A DNA stretch of 64,000 nt from Primula veris (taxonomy: Eukaryota > Streptophyta > Magnoliopsida > Ericales > Primulaceae), in contig OY821743.1 of assembly GCA_963682055.1 (NCBI GenBank), positions 27,824,702 to 27,888,701 of the forward strand. The letters run 5' to 3'. Both the position numbers and the translations under genes were made by a program. This document shows, piece by piece, positions 9,412-20,932 of this stretch (position 1 is the stretch's first letter; the number at the start of each line of letters is the position of its first letter). Under the pieces are notes generated by a model. The model was given only the letters and a program-made list of their open reading frames with translations, was not told the DNA's origin and did not search any database.

Positions 9412-10319
9412 GGCGGGTTCTTTTAAATGGAAGTTTCTGCATGTTTACGTTATTTGTTTTTTCACTTTGTGTTTGTAAGTACAAATTGCATCTGTTTATA
9501 TAATAGTTTCAGTTAATAGAATGGAAATTGTTATCAGCATACTAACATTAGCGGAGGATCGAATTAGTTGTACGCCTGTGTTGATATGATATATACAGGC
9601 CGGTGTTCATAATCTCTTATTATAAGTGAGAGATGATCCGTTGCACTATATATTATGTTATCATTAGCCACTGAGAGCTGACTAAATTAAATTACATTTT
9701 CTATGATTCTTTCTTATGCTTCTATTTCAAGTTTCAACTCAGCAAAAACAAGATAAATATATATAAATTCAAACTTGATCCGCATTTAACAATTTTAAAA
9801 GAATTTTAATTTGATTATTAAAAAAGAACTTAAAGGTGAAATGAAAGGGTTACACTACCTCAAATAATGAAATGATTGCTTGGCTGTATCTGAAAGATCA
9901 CAAGCAAGTTTTTAAACCTTCAATAAAATTAGACTTATCCAGCTAGAATAAAGAAAGGTTCAGTTTAAACATTGAACACCAAATACAAGATATCAGAGAT
10001 AAAAATAAACTATGTGCACCTAAAAACCATTATGAAACAAGCTCGCAGCTTTCCAACCTTTGAAACACTCGGTAGTTATCGAAGAAAGTTCAAAATCTTA
10101 ATAAGAAATGAGAGGAATAAAATTCCTCGCAATTTGATCTAGTATATGAAAAATGCAGTCAGGATTTCCTGTAATCACAATCACTGGTTCTGTTTCTCTC
10201 TCGATGTACTATATTCTTTGTCATCTTTGGCATCATCTCTATGTGGAATTCAATCACCCATAATATTCACATTGTTTCCATTGTTGACCAGTTTCCATCC
10301 TCAATTTTTCTTTCTTATT
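9412..10319. other. Start of half B: non-coding 3' flank of LOR-B (unit 1)
   Basis: From 9543 (AACATTAGCGGAGGATCGAA) it aligns to 324-1150 of half A with many substitutions and small indels. No coding sequence supported. Confidence 0.6.
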
Positions 10320-10329
10320 AATCCATAAA

Positions 10330-10901
10330 CAGGGGCGGAGCCAGAATGTTTGGGGTTGCCAAAATAGTAACACATAATTCAGAGTATAAAAAACGGAAAA
10401 TCCGAACTTATACTGTATTAAATAGTCAAGTTCTCGTATATGAAATAAAAGTTTCAAATTTTAGAATATTAGTGAAGTAAACAATTCGTGCTACGAATTT
10501 TGTAATTTTTACCCACAAAAAACTATTTGATACAAAAGATTTCAATTATTTATTTTGCATATAACCTCCTAAAGTTCCTATAAAATTGTATTTGCAACCC
10601 ACTATGATATTATACATTATTTTTTTTATTTATTCTTTTCACAACACAACTTGTCGCTTGTTTGCATGTTGCAATAATTTATTATTTTTTAACTGGTACA
10701 AGTAACAATACATGAAAATTCTTAGTGTGTTATTGCAAAAATAATATATAATTTTAAAATGGGTTGTCGAAAAAAATAATAAATGGTTGTCAGAATACCT
10801 TTTATATAAATTATTTTTAAAAACACTACTAAAATTTTTAAATTTTAAAAAATTGTGAGATTACCGCAGCAACTCCTTTCCATATATATGTGCCGCAACT
10901 G
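10330..10901. mobile_element. CAGGGGCGG-ended DNA transposon in LOR-B exon 3, unit 1
   Basis: 572 bp beginning CAGGGGCGGAGCCAG and ending CCGCAACTG (short inverted ends, CAGNNGCGG). It is flanked by an exact AATCCATAAA duplication at 10320-10329 and 10902-10911. LOR-A has the empty site TTATTAATCCATAAAATG at the equivalent position in exon 3. The CAGGGGCGGAGCCAG terminus is widespread in plant non-autonomous DNA transposons. The duplication is 10 bp if the ends are CAG/CTG (Mutator-like) or 8 bp if the element ends CTGAA (hAT-like). No transposase. Confidence 0.82.
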
Positions 10902-11577
10902 AATCCATAAAATGTCTTAGGAACTACTATTAGAGACCGGTCCGCATTTGGCTCTATCACAAGGCTTAGCACATCATTTCCTAAGACAACTCCTGAGGAT
11001 TGATTTTGCTTTACATGTGTTATCACCAAAATAAAATTAGAATCTTTAACATATACTGTTTAGTTTTTATTTCTGTTATCCATCCATGTAATTTCTTTTT
11101 GTTACACTTTATTGCACATCAGCTTTTGCTGGTTTTGTGGGGTTTTTCACCATATTTTTATTTTTTCATCATATTATAAATAAAAATGTGGGGTTTCCAA
11201 AGAAGGTATGCAAATTAAAGTTTTTATCTTCAAAAATATACCTTTTAAGTCTCTTTGAACTTGTGAACCTTAGATATTAATTTTCATGTCCGAGCTTCCA
11301 TTTGCTTACTAATTAACTCTTAAAGATCCTAAACAAAGACTTGATTTAGCACCTCTGCAGCGATTTGTTTCTGGTCATCAATTATTTTGAAAGACTGTTT
11401 ATTATTGCGTTCTCCATCAATTTTATAAATAATTTCTTGACCTTCATTTAATTCGACCGTAGCTTGGTAAGCTAAAATTCCATTCAGGGTTGAGCTTTTC
11501 TTTCTCATTTGAAACCATGGCTTCTCATTTATCCTCCCGGAACAATCATTTTTATAGCCATTCCAACACATAATCAT
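10902..11577 (-). pseudogene. LOR pseudogene, half B, unit 1: exons 2-3 only, exon 3 cut by transposon
   Basis: Exon 2 is 11577-11353 (75 codons, acceptor tttttag, donor gtgcta), showing EKPWFQMRKK, YKIDGE and SFKIIDD. Exon 3 starts at about 11008 and keeps the frame lost in half A: QNQSSGVVLGNDVLSLVIEP, DRSLIVVPKTFYG. After FYG the coding sequence runs into the CAGGGGCGG element, which adds about 20 foreign codons to a stop near 10838. Exon 1 is absent. A transposon end and minisatellite block lie where it should be, so no start or N-terminal half of the barrel exists. Confidence 0.82.
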
Positions 11578-11659
11578 CTAAAAAATACTCATATATGGAA
11601 TAAAAAATTTATATAGAATTTCGGCCCCTCACACTTTGAGTGTCTCGTTCCGTCACTGA
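11578..11659. mobile_element. Transposon 3'-end fragment at LOR-B rearrangement junction, unit 1
   Basis: The stretch ending GTGTCTCGTTCCGTCACTG has, on the other strand, CAGTGACGGAACGAG, related to CAGGGGCGGAGCCAG (12 of 16 positions). It lies where LOR exon 1 was lost and abuts aatggaagatgattccc, which in half A is at 8165. The matching other end is gone. Confidence 0.5.
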
Positions 11660-12712
11660 ATGGAAGATGATTCCCTAGAAATTTTTAATTAAGGATTCGT
11701 ATAAAAAAAAAAAACCTAAATTATTTATGGATTAGTCTCTCTACCAAACTTATTTAATGATTGGTCTTATATTTTAAATTTATTTAAGGATTTGTCGAAT
11801 TTCACCTAATTACCCAATTAAAATAAATAAATTTGGAAAAAGTAACAAAAACTCTAAAAGTAACAAAAATGGAAAAAAAAAATGCGAAAACGTTGAAAAA
11901 CCCTTTAAATAAGTCAGGAACCCAAAAAAAAGGCAAAAAGTCAAAAAAAACATTCAAAAATGTTAAAAAACTTTAAAATAACTTAGACTGTTTTCAAATG
12001 GCTCAAAATGACCCAGACTATTTTTTAAATGACTTAAAATGATTGAGACTACTTTCTAAAATTAATCAGACTATTTTTATAATGACTCATATAGTTTTTA
12101 AAATTACATAAAATGATTCAGACTATTTTTAAAATGAGTCGGATTGTTTTTATAATGACTTAAAATGGTTCAGAATTTTTTAAATGATGCATACTGCTTT
12201 TAAAATGCCTCGAACTGTTTTTAAAATGACTCAAAATAACTCATATTTTTTTTAAAATTACTCTCACTGTTTCTAAAAAAATTATGCAGATTGTTTTTGA
12301 AATGACTGAAAATGACTCATATTGTTTTTAAAATGACACCTATTGTTTTAAAATTACTCGGACTATTTTTAAAATGACTCAAAATAACTCAAACTGTTTC
12401 AAAATGACTTAGACTACTTTTAAAATAGCTCAAAATGACCCATACTATTTTAAAAATGCCTCAAACTGACTCCGACTATTTTTAAAATAAGTTAGTCTGT
12501 TTTCAAAATAACTCATAAGAGCTCAGACTGTTTTTAAAATGTCTCAAAATGACTCAGACTTTTCTTTTTATATTGTCTTAGACTCTTTCTAAATATCATA
12601 TTGTTTCTAACTGGCTTAGTCTGTTTTAAAATTACTCAGACTATTTTTCAAAATAACTCTTAACTATATGAAAATTACTCAGACTGTTTTTAAAAATAAC
12701 TATTATTCAACA
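11660..12712. repeat. Type 1 minisatellite block in half B, unit 1
   Basis: The left part (11660-11830) matches the type 1 left TIR and its flank in half A. The array at 11981-12700 uses the same ACTCAGACTG/TTTTTAAAATGACTC words but with a different order and number of copies. The right TIR is missing, and the array runs into palindrome-flank sequence near 12745. Array length differs from half A, as expected for replication slippage or unequal exchange. Confidence 0.7.
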
Positions 12713-12793
12713 ATAATGTGGGAGTGACGGGTCTATCAAATGTCATTATAACCTAATTTAACTTGACAATTTGTTTTCACCAAAACAACACAA

Positions 12794-13268
12794 CTACGGT
12801 CCATGACCCCCTAAATCTTTGACCCTCCTAGCCTTGATCGTCTTTCGAGCTCTCTTGACCCTCCCAATCTTCCCGTTCTCATCATCGTCGCTATAAAAAT
12901 CTTTGACATAATGTTTCTCTCCGTTGACTTCCTTATCTATAGGTTTAGTCCGGTCTTCCGTACCCTTCGCCCCACGTTCCTTGGTCAACCAGGGACCAAA
13001 ATTAGAGTAGACATAGTAAGCTGACTCGGGAGGAGGGGCCACTTTCTGAGTTGTCCTCTTCTTTGTACGGTCAGTCGCGGCAACAACTGTCACGACTGAC
13101 AAGCCGAGGCGATACACGAAGACAACTTGACCCTCAGCCACCTCATGCATACACTTCTATGTCTCCCCGTCCGTCATCCCATATAAAGACGCATCATCTA
13201 CGTCATCATTTGACAACAACAACAGTTCTTTGTATTTAATGGGATCGTCGATTTTCATTGAATCAACG
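12794..13268 (-). pseudogene. Gene X last exon, left arm, half B, unit 1
   Basis: Acceptor ttgcag at 13269-13274 is stronger than in half A. Open for 118 codons from MHEVAEGQ to the stop at 12794. The C-terminus has changed to a longer tail ending GGHGP. The TAG in place of TGG just before KCMHEV is kept, so the exon as a whole is broken once. Confidence 0.6.
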
Positions 13269-13521
13269 CTGCAACAATCAAATTCAACAAAAGCTAATGT
13301 ATCTTATCCCATCTAATCTTAGTTAATTTTTCAAAATTCAACAAATTTAATGGTGAACAAGTACCATAAGTTCACAAAACGAATCGAATATTCTGAAACT
13401 TGATGCGTTTTTTTAACTTAAGGTACATGTTCCGTATTGGATTGGATGGATTTTGAAATTAAGTAAGATTAGATGAGATATGATAAGATACATTAGCTTT
13501 TGTTGGATTTGGTTATTGAAG

Positions 13522-13973
13522 CATTGATTCGATGAAAATCAATCATTCCATTGAATACATCGAATTGTTGTTGTTGTGGAATGATGAAATGGAGGATGCG
13601 TATTTATGTGGGATGACGGACGAGAAGACGTGGAAGTGTATGCACGAGGTGGCCGACGGTTAGGCTATCTGCGTGTATTACCTCGGCCAATTAGTCGTGA
13701 CGGCTGCTGCCGTGACTGACCGTACGAAGAAGAGGGTCTTTTCAGAATGTGGTCCCTCCTCTAGATTGAGTGTACTATTTCTACTCTAATTTTTGTCCGT
13801 GGTGGACTAAGCAAGGTAGGGCTAAGGGTACGAAAGACCGGACTAAACCTATAGATATGGAAGTCGAAGGAGAAAACGAATTTGCCAATGATTTTGATAA
13901 CGATGATGATAGGAACAAAAAGATTGGGAGGGCCAAGAGAGCTCGTAAACCGATCAAGGATAGCTTTAGATGA
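13522..13973 (+). pseudogene. Gene X last exon, right arm, half B, unit 1
   Basis: Retains the presumed ancestral TGG (reads EKTWKCMHEVADG) but then has TAG. The C-terminal part is open from 13770 and reads WWTKQGRAKGTKDRTKP and KRARKPIKD before the insertion-supplied TGA. Confidence 0.58.
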
Positions 13974-14600
13974 TGTGAAACGAACCGTACAGAGCTATGT
14001 TCAGTTCAGTTCTTGTTAAATACGAATGAACATTTGATGAACATGAACCGAAGGTTGGACGAGCCGAACACGAGTTGTTCGTGAACGTCCAATTTCATTC
14101 AAAATATTCCATAACTAAAAAAATTAGTATTTTTTTTCTATCTTTTTAGAATATATTTTAATCTTATCATTTATTCTTATATTGTTTACTTTGATAAACT
14201 TGTTTATAGATAAATAAGTCGTTAGTTAAACAATTTATTTTACATTGTAACACAAATTTGTTTTAGCCTAATGTTTATATATTCTAATAAAGTATAAATT
14301 CTTTTTTAAATATGTATAATTGATTACTTTAACGAGTCGATAAATTAAAAATAAAGTCGGTGACTGTATTTACAGTACGATGACCTTAATAAGTTTGAAA
14401 TAATACAAACACGCCATTAATATACGAACTCGATTTTAGACAAACGGAACAGAGTTTTGTTCATGTTTAGTTCACTTAATAGATGAACACTATAATCTTG
14501 TTCATTATCATGTTCGCTTATAAATTAATGAACATGAACCGAACGATAGCCGAAACGAACACGAGCGATTCCATGAACGGCTCATCTCATTTACACCCCC
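13964..14600. mobile_element. hAT-like element, half B, unit 1
   Basis: 637 bp, AAGGATAG at 13956-13963 and 14601-14608. Same site as in half A, so insertion came before the A/B split. The right terminus has decayed to ttacaccccc, a change shared with unit 3. Confidence 0.78.
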
Positions 14601-15009
14601 AAGGATAGATCACTCAAGTCTCTAACGTAGGAAGATTTCTTATGTTTTCTGCGATATTTTGTTGTGTTATGAGTTGGTTCATTTTGAGAATTATAGTTTT
14701 AAGTTGTTTTTCTTGAGTTAAATAATGTCATAAACATTGAGGTTGTATGTTTTATCGGGGGTCACTGGTGACGATAGGGTATTATCTTTCCTTTGGCCGT
14801 AATTTGACATAAAGAGGATATTTAGGGAGGCATCTAATATATCTAATCTCATCTAATTGCTAAATCCACCCAATCAAATGCTTAACAAGTAACATAAACG
14901 AAAAAAGGGCAACTATAATCGGAAACCCGCGTTGCTCAAATCGTAAATCAAACAAACTCGATACACAATAAAAACACCAATTAAATAACCAAAAAAAACA
15001 GTATATTAC

Positions 15010-15074
15010 CTCTCGACGTCCCCGACAGAGTTCCCTGAGCTCCCATCCGGTGTAACACATTTAACTTCGTCGAT
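15010..15074 (-). pseudogene. Candidate 65-bp exon of gene X, half B, unit 1
   Basis: Same length and splice sites as in half A. Unchanged although the flanks have diverged. Confidence 0.45.
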
Positions 15075-15177
15075 CTACATTTATATCGAAAATCAACAAA
15101 ATTATTAACAAAATCATCAATCAGATCCCAATAGATCCTATATACATGCATAACTATATATATAACATATAACAAGT

Positions 15178-15179
15178 GT
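15178..15179. other. Deletion junction (2,983 bp relative to unit 2), unit 1
   Basis: taacaagtg joins directly to tatgcacttttt. Unit 2 has 31637-34619 between the same two points. Unit 3 has the same base-exact junction. Confidence 0.85.
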
Positions 15180-16266
15180 ATGCACTTTTTCCGCATTGTG
15201 TATGCACTTTTTTCGCATATTTTATGCAATTTTTCCGAACTGTGTATACACTTTTTTCACATTGTGCATGAACTTTTCTAGATGTATATGCAGTTTTTCT
15301 AATTATGTATGCACTTTTCTGATAGTGTATGCACTTTTCTGAATGTGTATGACTTTTTCGGATTATGTATGCACGTTTTCTCGATTGTGTATACATTTTT
15401 TTCACGATTGTGTATGCAGCTATTTTAGATTGTGTATGCATCTTTTTCATGGTTGTGTATGCATACCTTTTTGATTGTTTATGAACATTTTTCACGATTG
15501 TGTATGCGTATTTTTTTTATTTGTGTATGCACATTTTCTGTATCGTGTATGCGCATTTTCGAGATTGTGTATGCACATTTTTTGGATTATTTATGAACTT
15601 TTATCGATTTTTTTTTTACTTGTTTTTTAATTTTTTTGAGTGGAGGTTGTAAGTTGTGTATACACATTTTTTATACTGTGTATGAACCTTTTCGTGATTG
15701 TGTATCCATTTTTATCGATTTCTTTATTTTGATTTTTTTTTTGAATTTTTTTGAGTTGAGCTTTGAGATTGTGTATACATATTTTTGTATGTACTTTTCG
15801 CGATTGTTTTAGCACCTTTTTTGGATTGTCTATGCACTTTTTTCTCAATTTAATTTTTTTGACTTGTTTTTTTAAATTTTAAGGATTTTTTTTTTCTTGA
15901 TTTTTTTAATAAGTTTTTTTTATAAAATTATTTAGTTTTTGATTTTATTTATTTATTTTTTTAATTTTTTTTTTTTTTAGTGGAGGTTGGTGACGATGAC
16001 GGCGGTCCGCCGGAGCTCCGGCAGCCCACCACCGTCGCCACCAATCCATGGACAAGTGGTGGGTCGGAGTATATGTCCAACCTCTAGTTGAGGAGCTAGA
16101 GAGTTGGAGTGGAGTGTGGTGTGGTGATTTTTAGATAAGGAAAGAGGGGGCAAAAACTAGAAATTTTAGCCAAAAATATAAATTAGTACCTAAATGAAAC
16201 AAAAGGTCCGAGGTATGACTTTTTAGGAATATTTGACCTTGGTTGATACTTTTTTGGCATTGCCCC
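15179..16266. mobile_element. Type 2 TIR/minisatellite element, left-truncated, unit 1
   Basis: Degenerate array of about 27-bp repeats (GTGTATGCACTTTTT with a variable cga/ttc linker) at 15179-15848, then a T-rich tract and a right TIR at 15979-16266. The left TIR and first repeats were removed by the 2,983-bp deletion. Long open frames on both strands inside the array are a by-product of repeats near a multiple of three with few stops. Confidence 0.68.
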
Positions 16267-16267
16267 T

Positions 16268-16502
16268 ATTTTAATTTTAATTAAGCGTAGGCTGCATAAG
16301 TTGTTTCCCAATCTTTTGCTCGGGTAGTATTAGTTAATATATTTTAAAGTTATATTTTAATTTTAATTAAGGGTAGACTACACAAGTGGTTCCCCAATCT
16401 TTACTAGGGTTTTATTACTTAATATATTTTAATATTATATTTTTATTTTTATTTAACGGTAGGTAATACAAGTGTTACCAATGTTTTGTTAGGGCTTTAT
16501 TG
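16268..16502. repeat. 85-bp direct repeats at unit 1/unit 2 boundary
   Basis: Three tandem copies start at 16268 (86 bp), 16354 (85 bp) and 16439 (partial, diverged). They abut the end of the long-TIR minisatellite element at 16266. Short direct repeats at the junction of long tandem units are candidate sites for the recombination that created the array, though nothing shows they were used. Confidence 0.8.
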
Positions 16503-17494
16503 TTTGTGACCGCCGAGTTTTAAAATAATCTGAATATATATGTAGTGTATTATTTTGGTTTATATTTTTATTTTTTTCGATCATCAGATTAAAATGCAAA
16601 AGTTCCAATAGTTAATAAAAGAGAAGTGTGAGAATGCAGTGGGAGTCTTGTATTCCCCTTCCTAACATTAGCGGAGGATCGAATTAGCTATAAGCCTCTT
16701 TCAAAAAAAAAAAAAGAATTAGCTGTAAACCGGTGCGCATAATCTCTTATTATAAGTGAGAGATAATCTCTATTGCAATATATATTATGTTATCAATTAT
16801 CATAGCCAATCAGAGACTAAATCAAATCACATTTTCTATAATTCTTTCTTATGCTTCTATTTCAACTTTATTTTTTTGGCCCAAAAAATAATCAATACAA
16901 ATTGCTTCTATTTCAAGTTTCAACCCAGCAAGATACATATATTTAAGTTCCAACGTGATCCGCATTTAACAATTTCAAAGGAATTTTAATTATTTTTTTA
17001 TAAATGAACTGAAAGGTGAAATGAAAGGGTTACACTACCTCAAATAACGAAATGATCATTGCTCGACTGTATCTGAAAGATATGCAAGCAAGTTTTTAAA
17101 TCTTGGACAAAATTAGACTTATCCAGCTAGAATAAAGACAGGTTCAGTTTAAAATTGCACACCAAATACAACACATCTGAGATAAAAAGAAACTATGTGC
17201 ATCTAAAAACCATTATGAAACAAGCTCGCAGCTTCCCAACCCTTGAAACACTTGGTAGTAGTTAGGGAAGAAAGTTTGAAAATCTTCATAAGAAATCAGA
17301 AGAATAAAATGCCACGAAATTTGATCTAGTATCGATCTCTAGTTAAATAAAAAATGCATCGGTCAAGATTTCTCATGAGCACAATCATCGGTTCTGTTTC
17401 TATCTCGATATGGACTATATTCTTTGACATCATCTCTATGTGGACTTCAAGCATCCATGATATTCACGTTGTTTCCATTGTTAAGTTTCCATCC
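16503..17494. other. Non-coding 3' flank of LOR-A (unit 2)
   Basis: Collinear with 165-1155. Nothing coding. Confidence 0.55.
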
Positions 17495-18378
17495 TCAATT
17501 TTTATTTCTTATTAATCCATAAAATGTCGTAAGCGCTACTATTAGAGACCGGTCCGCATTAGGGTCTATTAGAAAACTTAGCATATCATTTCCTAAGACA
17601 AGGCCAGAGATTGTTTCTGCTTTACATGCGTTATCACCAAAATAAAATTAGAATCTTTAACATATACGTTCTCTCTATAGGCTATGCAAATCAAAGTTTT
17701 TAGAGCTAAATTAAACCTTTTAAGACTCATTTGAAGCCTAGATATTAAATTTCAAGTTTCAGCTTCTCTTATAAAGTTCCTAAACATCTACGAAGTACTT
17801 GATTTATCTTACCTCTGTGGTGATACATTGTCGGTCGTCAATTATCTTGAAAGATTGTTTATTATTGCGTTCTCCTTCAATTTTATAAATATTTTCTTCA
17901 CCTTCATTTAGTCCGACAATAGCTTCATAAGCTAAAATCCCTTTCCGAGTTGATCTTTTCTTTCTCATTTGAAACCATGGCTTCTCATTTATCCTCCCTG
18001 GACAATCATTTATGTGGCCATTCCAACACCCAATCATCTGAAATTTCTGTAAAAATAAGAAAATCCAATCAGTTTGTAACTTAAATTAAAATTTAGAGTC
18101 TTACTTGAAACTTTTTTTTTTGTGGTTAAGCTGCAAGCATATTGTACATTGCGTATAATAGAGCATGTGACATTTCCTTTAAGATCCATCAGATAAATTT
18201 CATTGCTTGGTGTATTGTCATAATTAGCAACACGATAAACAATTTGGCCAACTGAATTATACACTGTGCACCCGTTTCCATTTAGTACAAGCGACTTTAA
18301 CCTTATCGTGAACGTTTCTGTTTCTGATGAAGAAGAAGAACAAGAAGAATTAGAGGTTTGGGGATATATTTGAGCCAT
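17495..18378 (-). pseudogene. LOR pseudogene, half A, unit 2 (exon 1 homopolymer frameshift)
   Basis: Same three-exon layout: exon 1 18378-18105, exon 2 18037-17813, exon 3 17619-17495. The exon 1 homopolymer before the donor has ten T on the plus strand instead of nine. This shifts the frame across the splice and reads through the donor into intron sequence. It also has the exon 3 one-base deletion. Confidence 0.82.
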
Positions 18379-18431
18379 TCTAGACAAATGAAGAAAGTTG
18401 TTTTTGTAAAAGTAGACTGCTATCATGATAT

Positions 18432-18439
18432 GCTATATA
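18432..18439 (-). promoter_or_regulatory. Candidate TATA box of LOR-A, unit 2
   Basis: Identical motif and spacing to the unit 1 copy. Confidence 0.33.
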
Positions 18440-19635
18440 CTCTAAAAAACACTAGTGTTGTTATCTGATTTTGTTTAATTGTAAATGGGAGTGTGGAAAT
18501 TTGATTTTATTAGGCTGTTGGTACTTGGTAGGCTGTTGTGAGATAGTCTCAAATATGCTCGGATCAAGCACAGCTATGGCGGAGGTGGGAAAACCCTAGT
18601 TATGAGGTTGAAGATGAGAGAGACAGTATTTTTATTTTGTGTCTGAATTTCCAGAATTATTGTGTAATAGAATATGGGACTAATCTTAGTCATATGATTA
18701 TGTTGTGTTGTTTAATTATAAACCATCATATTATATCAGGTGGAAGTTGTTAGGTTTAGTAGAAAGAGTGTGCTCATCTAAGGATTAGGAGAAAGCAGTT
18801 TAATAACAACGGTATAACTTCCATAATTTCAAATATTTTCGTACTACTATATATAGGATGGTATTGTAACAGATGAGTGATATCATAAATATAAAAAAGT
18901 TCTTGTTGTTGCTTTATATTCAATTTTTCCGATGGAACTGTAATCTAATTTTCAGAAGTCTATTAAAATTTGTTCTAGTACACTACATAGGCCATATAAT
19001 TACTATATTAGCTCACGTTGAGAACGTGTATATGTAAACTTTTTACCTATTTTAGTATTTCTAGTCAACTAATTTTGGGAATTATTGTACGTTAATAGTA
19101 CTTGTAGCTTGAAATGATATCCTATTAGGTTCTCTTAGCTTCGATTGCAAAAAGCTACGTAGTTTCATAATTATGAACAAACTAAGAGTTGATCCGACCA
19201 CCGACCGGAACAATCACGCTCTCATTATCGATTCCTTTGAGAGGCATGGGTTATGTTGACAGATTGTTATCTGTTTACACCTTTCCAATGAATCAATCAA
19301 AAAAAATTAGATATTTAGGAAAAATATACAAAAGTAAAAGCAACAGTTCTATTGTTAGTACTATCAAAAATGTATAGAATGTAATAGACATTGCATTAAT
19401 TTTTATTTTACAGTTCTAGCTAGTTCAAGGACTGAACTGAAGGAAGCTATAGATGAATTAAATTTCATTTTTAAATTAGGTTCTCCTGAAAAGTTTCAGA
19501 AACACATAAAAAACGATTAATTTAAAAGAAGCGTAAAAAAATTATTTCCTACGTGCCTACGCAGCTATAAATCCATGATTATCGGGCCTCTTTGTGCCAG
19601 TGTTATATAGGGATCCCTGATAAAGAAGCTTTATG
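18440..19635. other. Upstream non-coding region of LOR-A (unit 2)
   Basis: Collinear with 2103-3294. Nothing recognised. Confidence 0.5.
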
Positions 19636-19769
19636 TGACCCCTGATAAAACTTACAACAAAAATGTATATAACCTAATTTAATTCATGAGAATCAACTTA
19701 AACCTACAAGTCTCAAAATGAACCAACTCATGACACAATAAAACATCACAGAAAACATGAAAAATCTGC

Positions 19770-20231
19770 CTACATTAGAGACTTGAGTGACCTAGCCTTG
19801 ATCGTCTTTCGAGCTCTCTTGACCCTCCCAATCTCCCCGTTCTCATCATCGTCGCTATAAAAATCTTTGACATAATGTTTCCCTCCGTTGACTTTCTTAT
19901 CTAGTGGTTTAGTTCGGTCTTTCGTACCCTTCGCCCCACGTTCCTTGGTCAACCAGAGACCAAAATTAGAGTAGAAATAGTAACTGAATCGGGAGGAGGG
20001 GCCACTTTCTGAGTTTCCCTCTTCTTTGTACGGTCAGTCGCAGCAACAGCTGTCACGACTGACTAGCCGAGGTGATACACGAAGACAGCTTGACCCTCGG
20101 CCACCTCGTGTATACACTTCTATGTCTCCCCGTCCGTCATCCCATATAAAGACGCATCATCCACGTCATCATTTGGCAACAACAACAGTACATTGTACTT
20201 AATGGGATCGTCGATTTTCATTGAATCAACG
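19770..20231 (-). pseudogene. Gene X last exon, left arm, half A, unit 2
   Basis: Same layout and lesions as 3429-3890, including the one-base deletion. Confidence 0.6.
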
Positions 20232-20480
20232 CTGTAACAACCAAATCCAACAAAACCTAATGTATCTTATCTCATCTAATCTTAGTTAATTTTTCAAAAT
20301 TCAACAAATCCAATGCTGAACAAGTACCATAAGTTCGCAAAACGCATCGAATATTCCGAAACTTGATGCGTTTTTTTTAACTTAAGGTACATGTTCCGTA
20401 TTGGATTGGATGAATTTTGAAATTAAGTAAGATTAGACGAGATAAGATACATTAGCTTTTGTTGGATTTGGTTATTGAAG

Positions 20481-20932
20481 CATTAATTCGATGAAAATCG
20501 ATGATTCCATTGAATACATCGAATTGTTGTTGTTGTCGAATGATGATATGGACGATGCGTATTTATGTGGGATGACGGACGGGAAGACGTGAAAGTGTAT
20601 GCACGAGGTGGCCGACGGTTAGGCTATCAGCGTGAATTATCTCCGCCAGTCAGTCGTGACAGCTGCTGCCGTGACTGACCGTACGAAGAAGAGGGTCTTT
20701 TCAGAATGTGGTCCCTCCTCTGGATTGAGTGTACTATTTCTACTCTGATTTTGGTCCATGGTGGACCAAGTAAGGTGGGGCTAAGGATACAAAAGACCGG
20801 ACTAAACCTATAGATATGGAAGTCGAAGGAGAAAACGAATTTGTCAATGATTTTGATAACGATGATGATGTGAACAAAAAGATTGGGAGGGCCAAGAGAG
20901 CTCGTAAACCGATCAAGGATAGCTTTAGATGA
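20481..20932 (+). pseudogene. Gene X last exon, right arm, half A, unit 2
   Basis: Same inverted copy, same nonsense codons, truncated by the hAT-like element. Confidence 0.58.

Larger units (their letters stand above)
12790..14764. repeat. Large inverted repeat, half B, unit 1
   Basis: Paralogue of the half A palindrome, with the turn at about 13390. The right arm carries the same hAT-like insertion at the same position. The outer part of the left arm, before about 12830, is strongly diverged from half A. Confidence 0.85.
1..16338. repeat. Tandem macro-repeat, unit 1 (16,338 bp)
   Basis: The first bases of the window recur at 16339, 35780 and 52235, and collinear, nearly identical sequence follows each time. 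That defines a head-to-tail array. This unit lacks a 119-bp stretch near 5896 that units 2-4 keep, and shares with unit 3 a 2,983-bp deletion at the end of half B. Internally it has half A (about 1-9400) and a rearranged, diverged paralogous half B (about 9540-15180), followed by a minisatellite/TIR remnant. The unit start is arbitrary, because the window begins inside the boundary repeat. Confidence 0.95.

Noticed and set aside
8525..12700. Regular short repeats as a possible CRISPR array
   Set aside because: Repeats are degenerate, without unique equal-length spacers or cas genes, in a plant nuclear context.
15154..15848. Long open frames of a Lys/His/Thr/Tyr-rich protein across the GTGTATGCAC array (also 34270-34870 and 51065-51391, both strands)
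   Set aside because: The frames follow the minisatellite period, are open on both strands and change with array length. They are by-products of low-complexity repeats.
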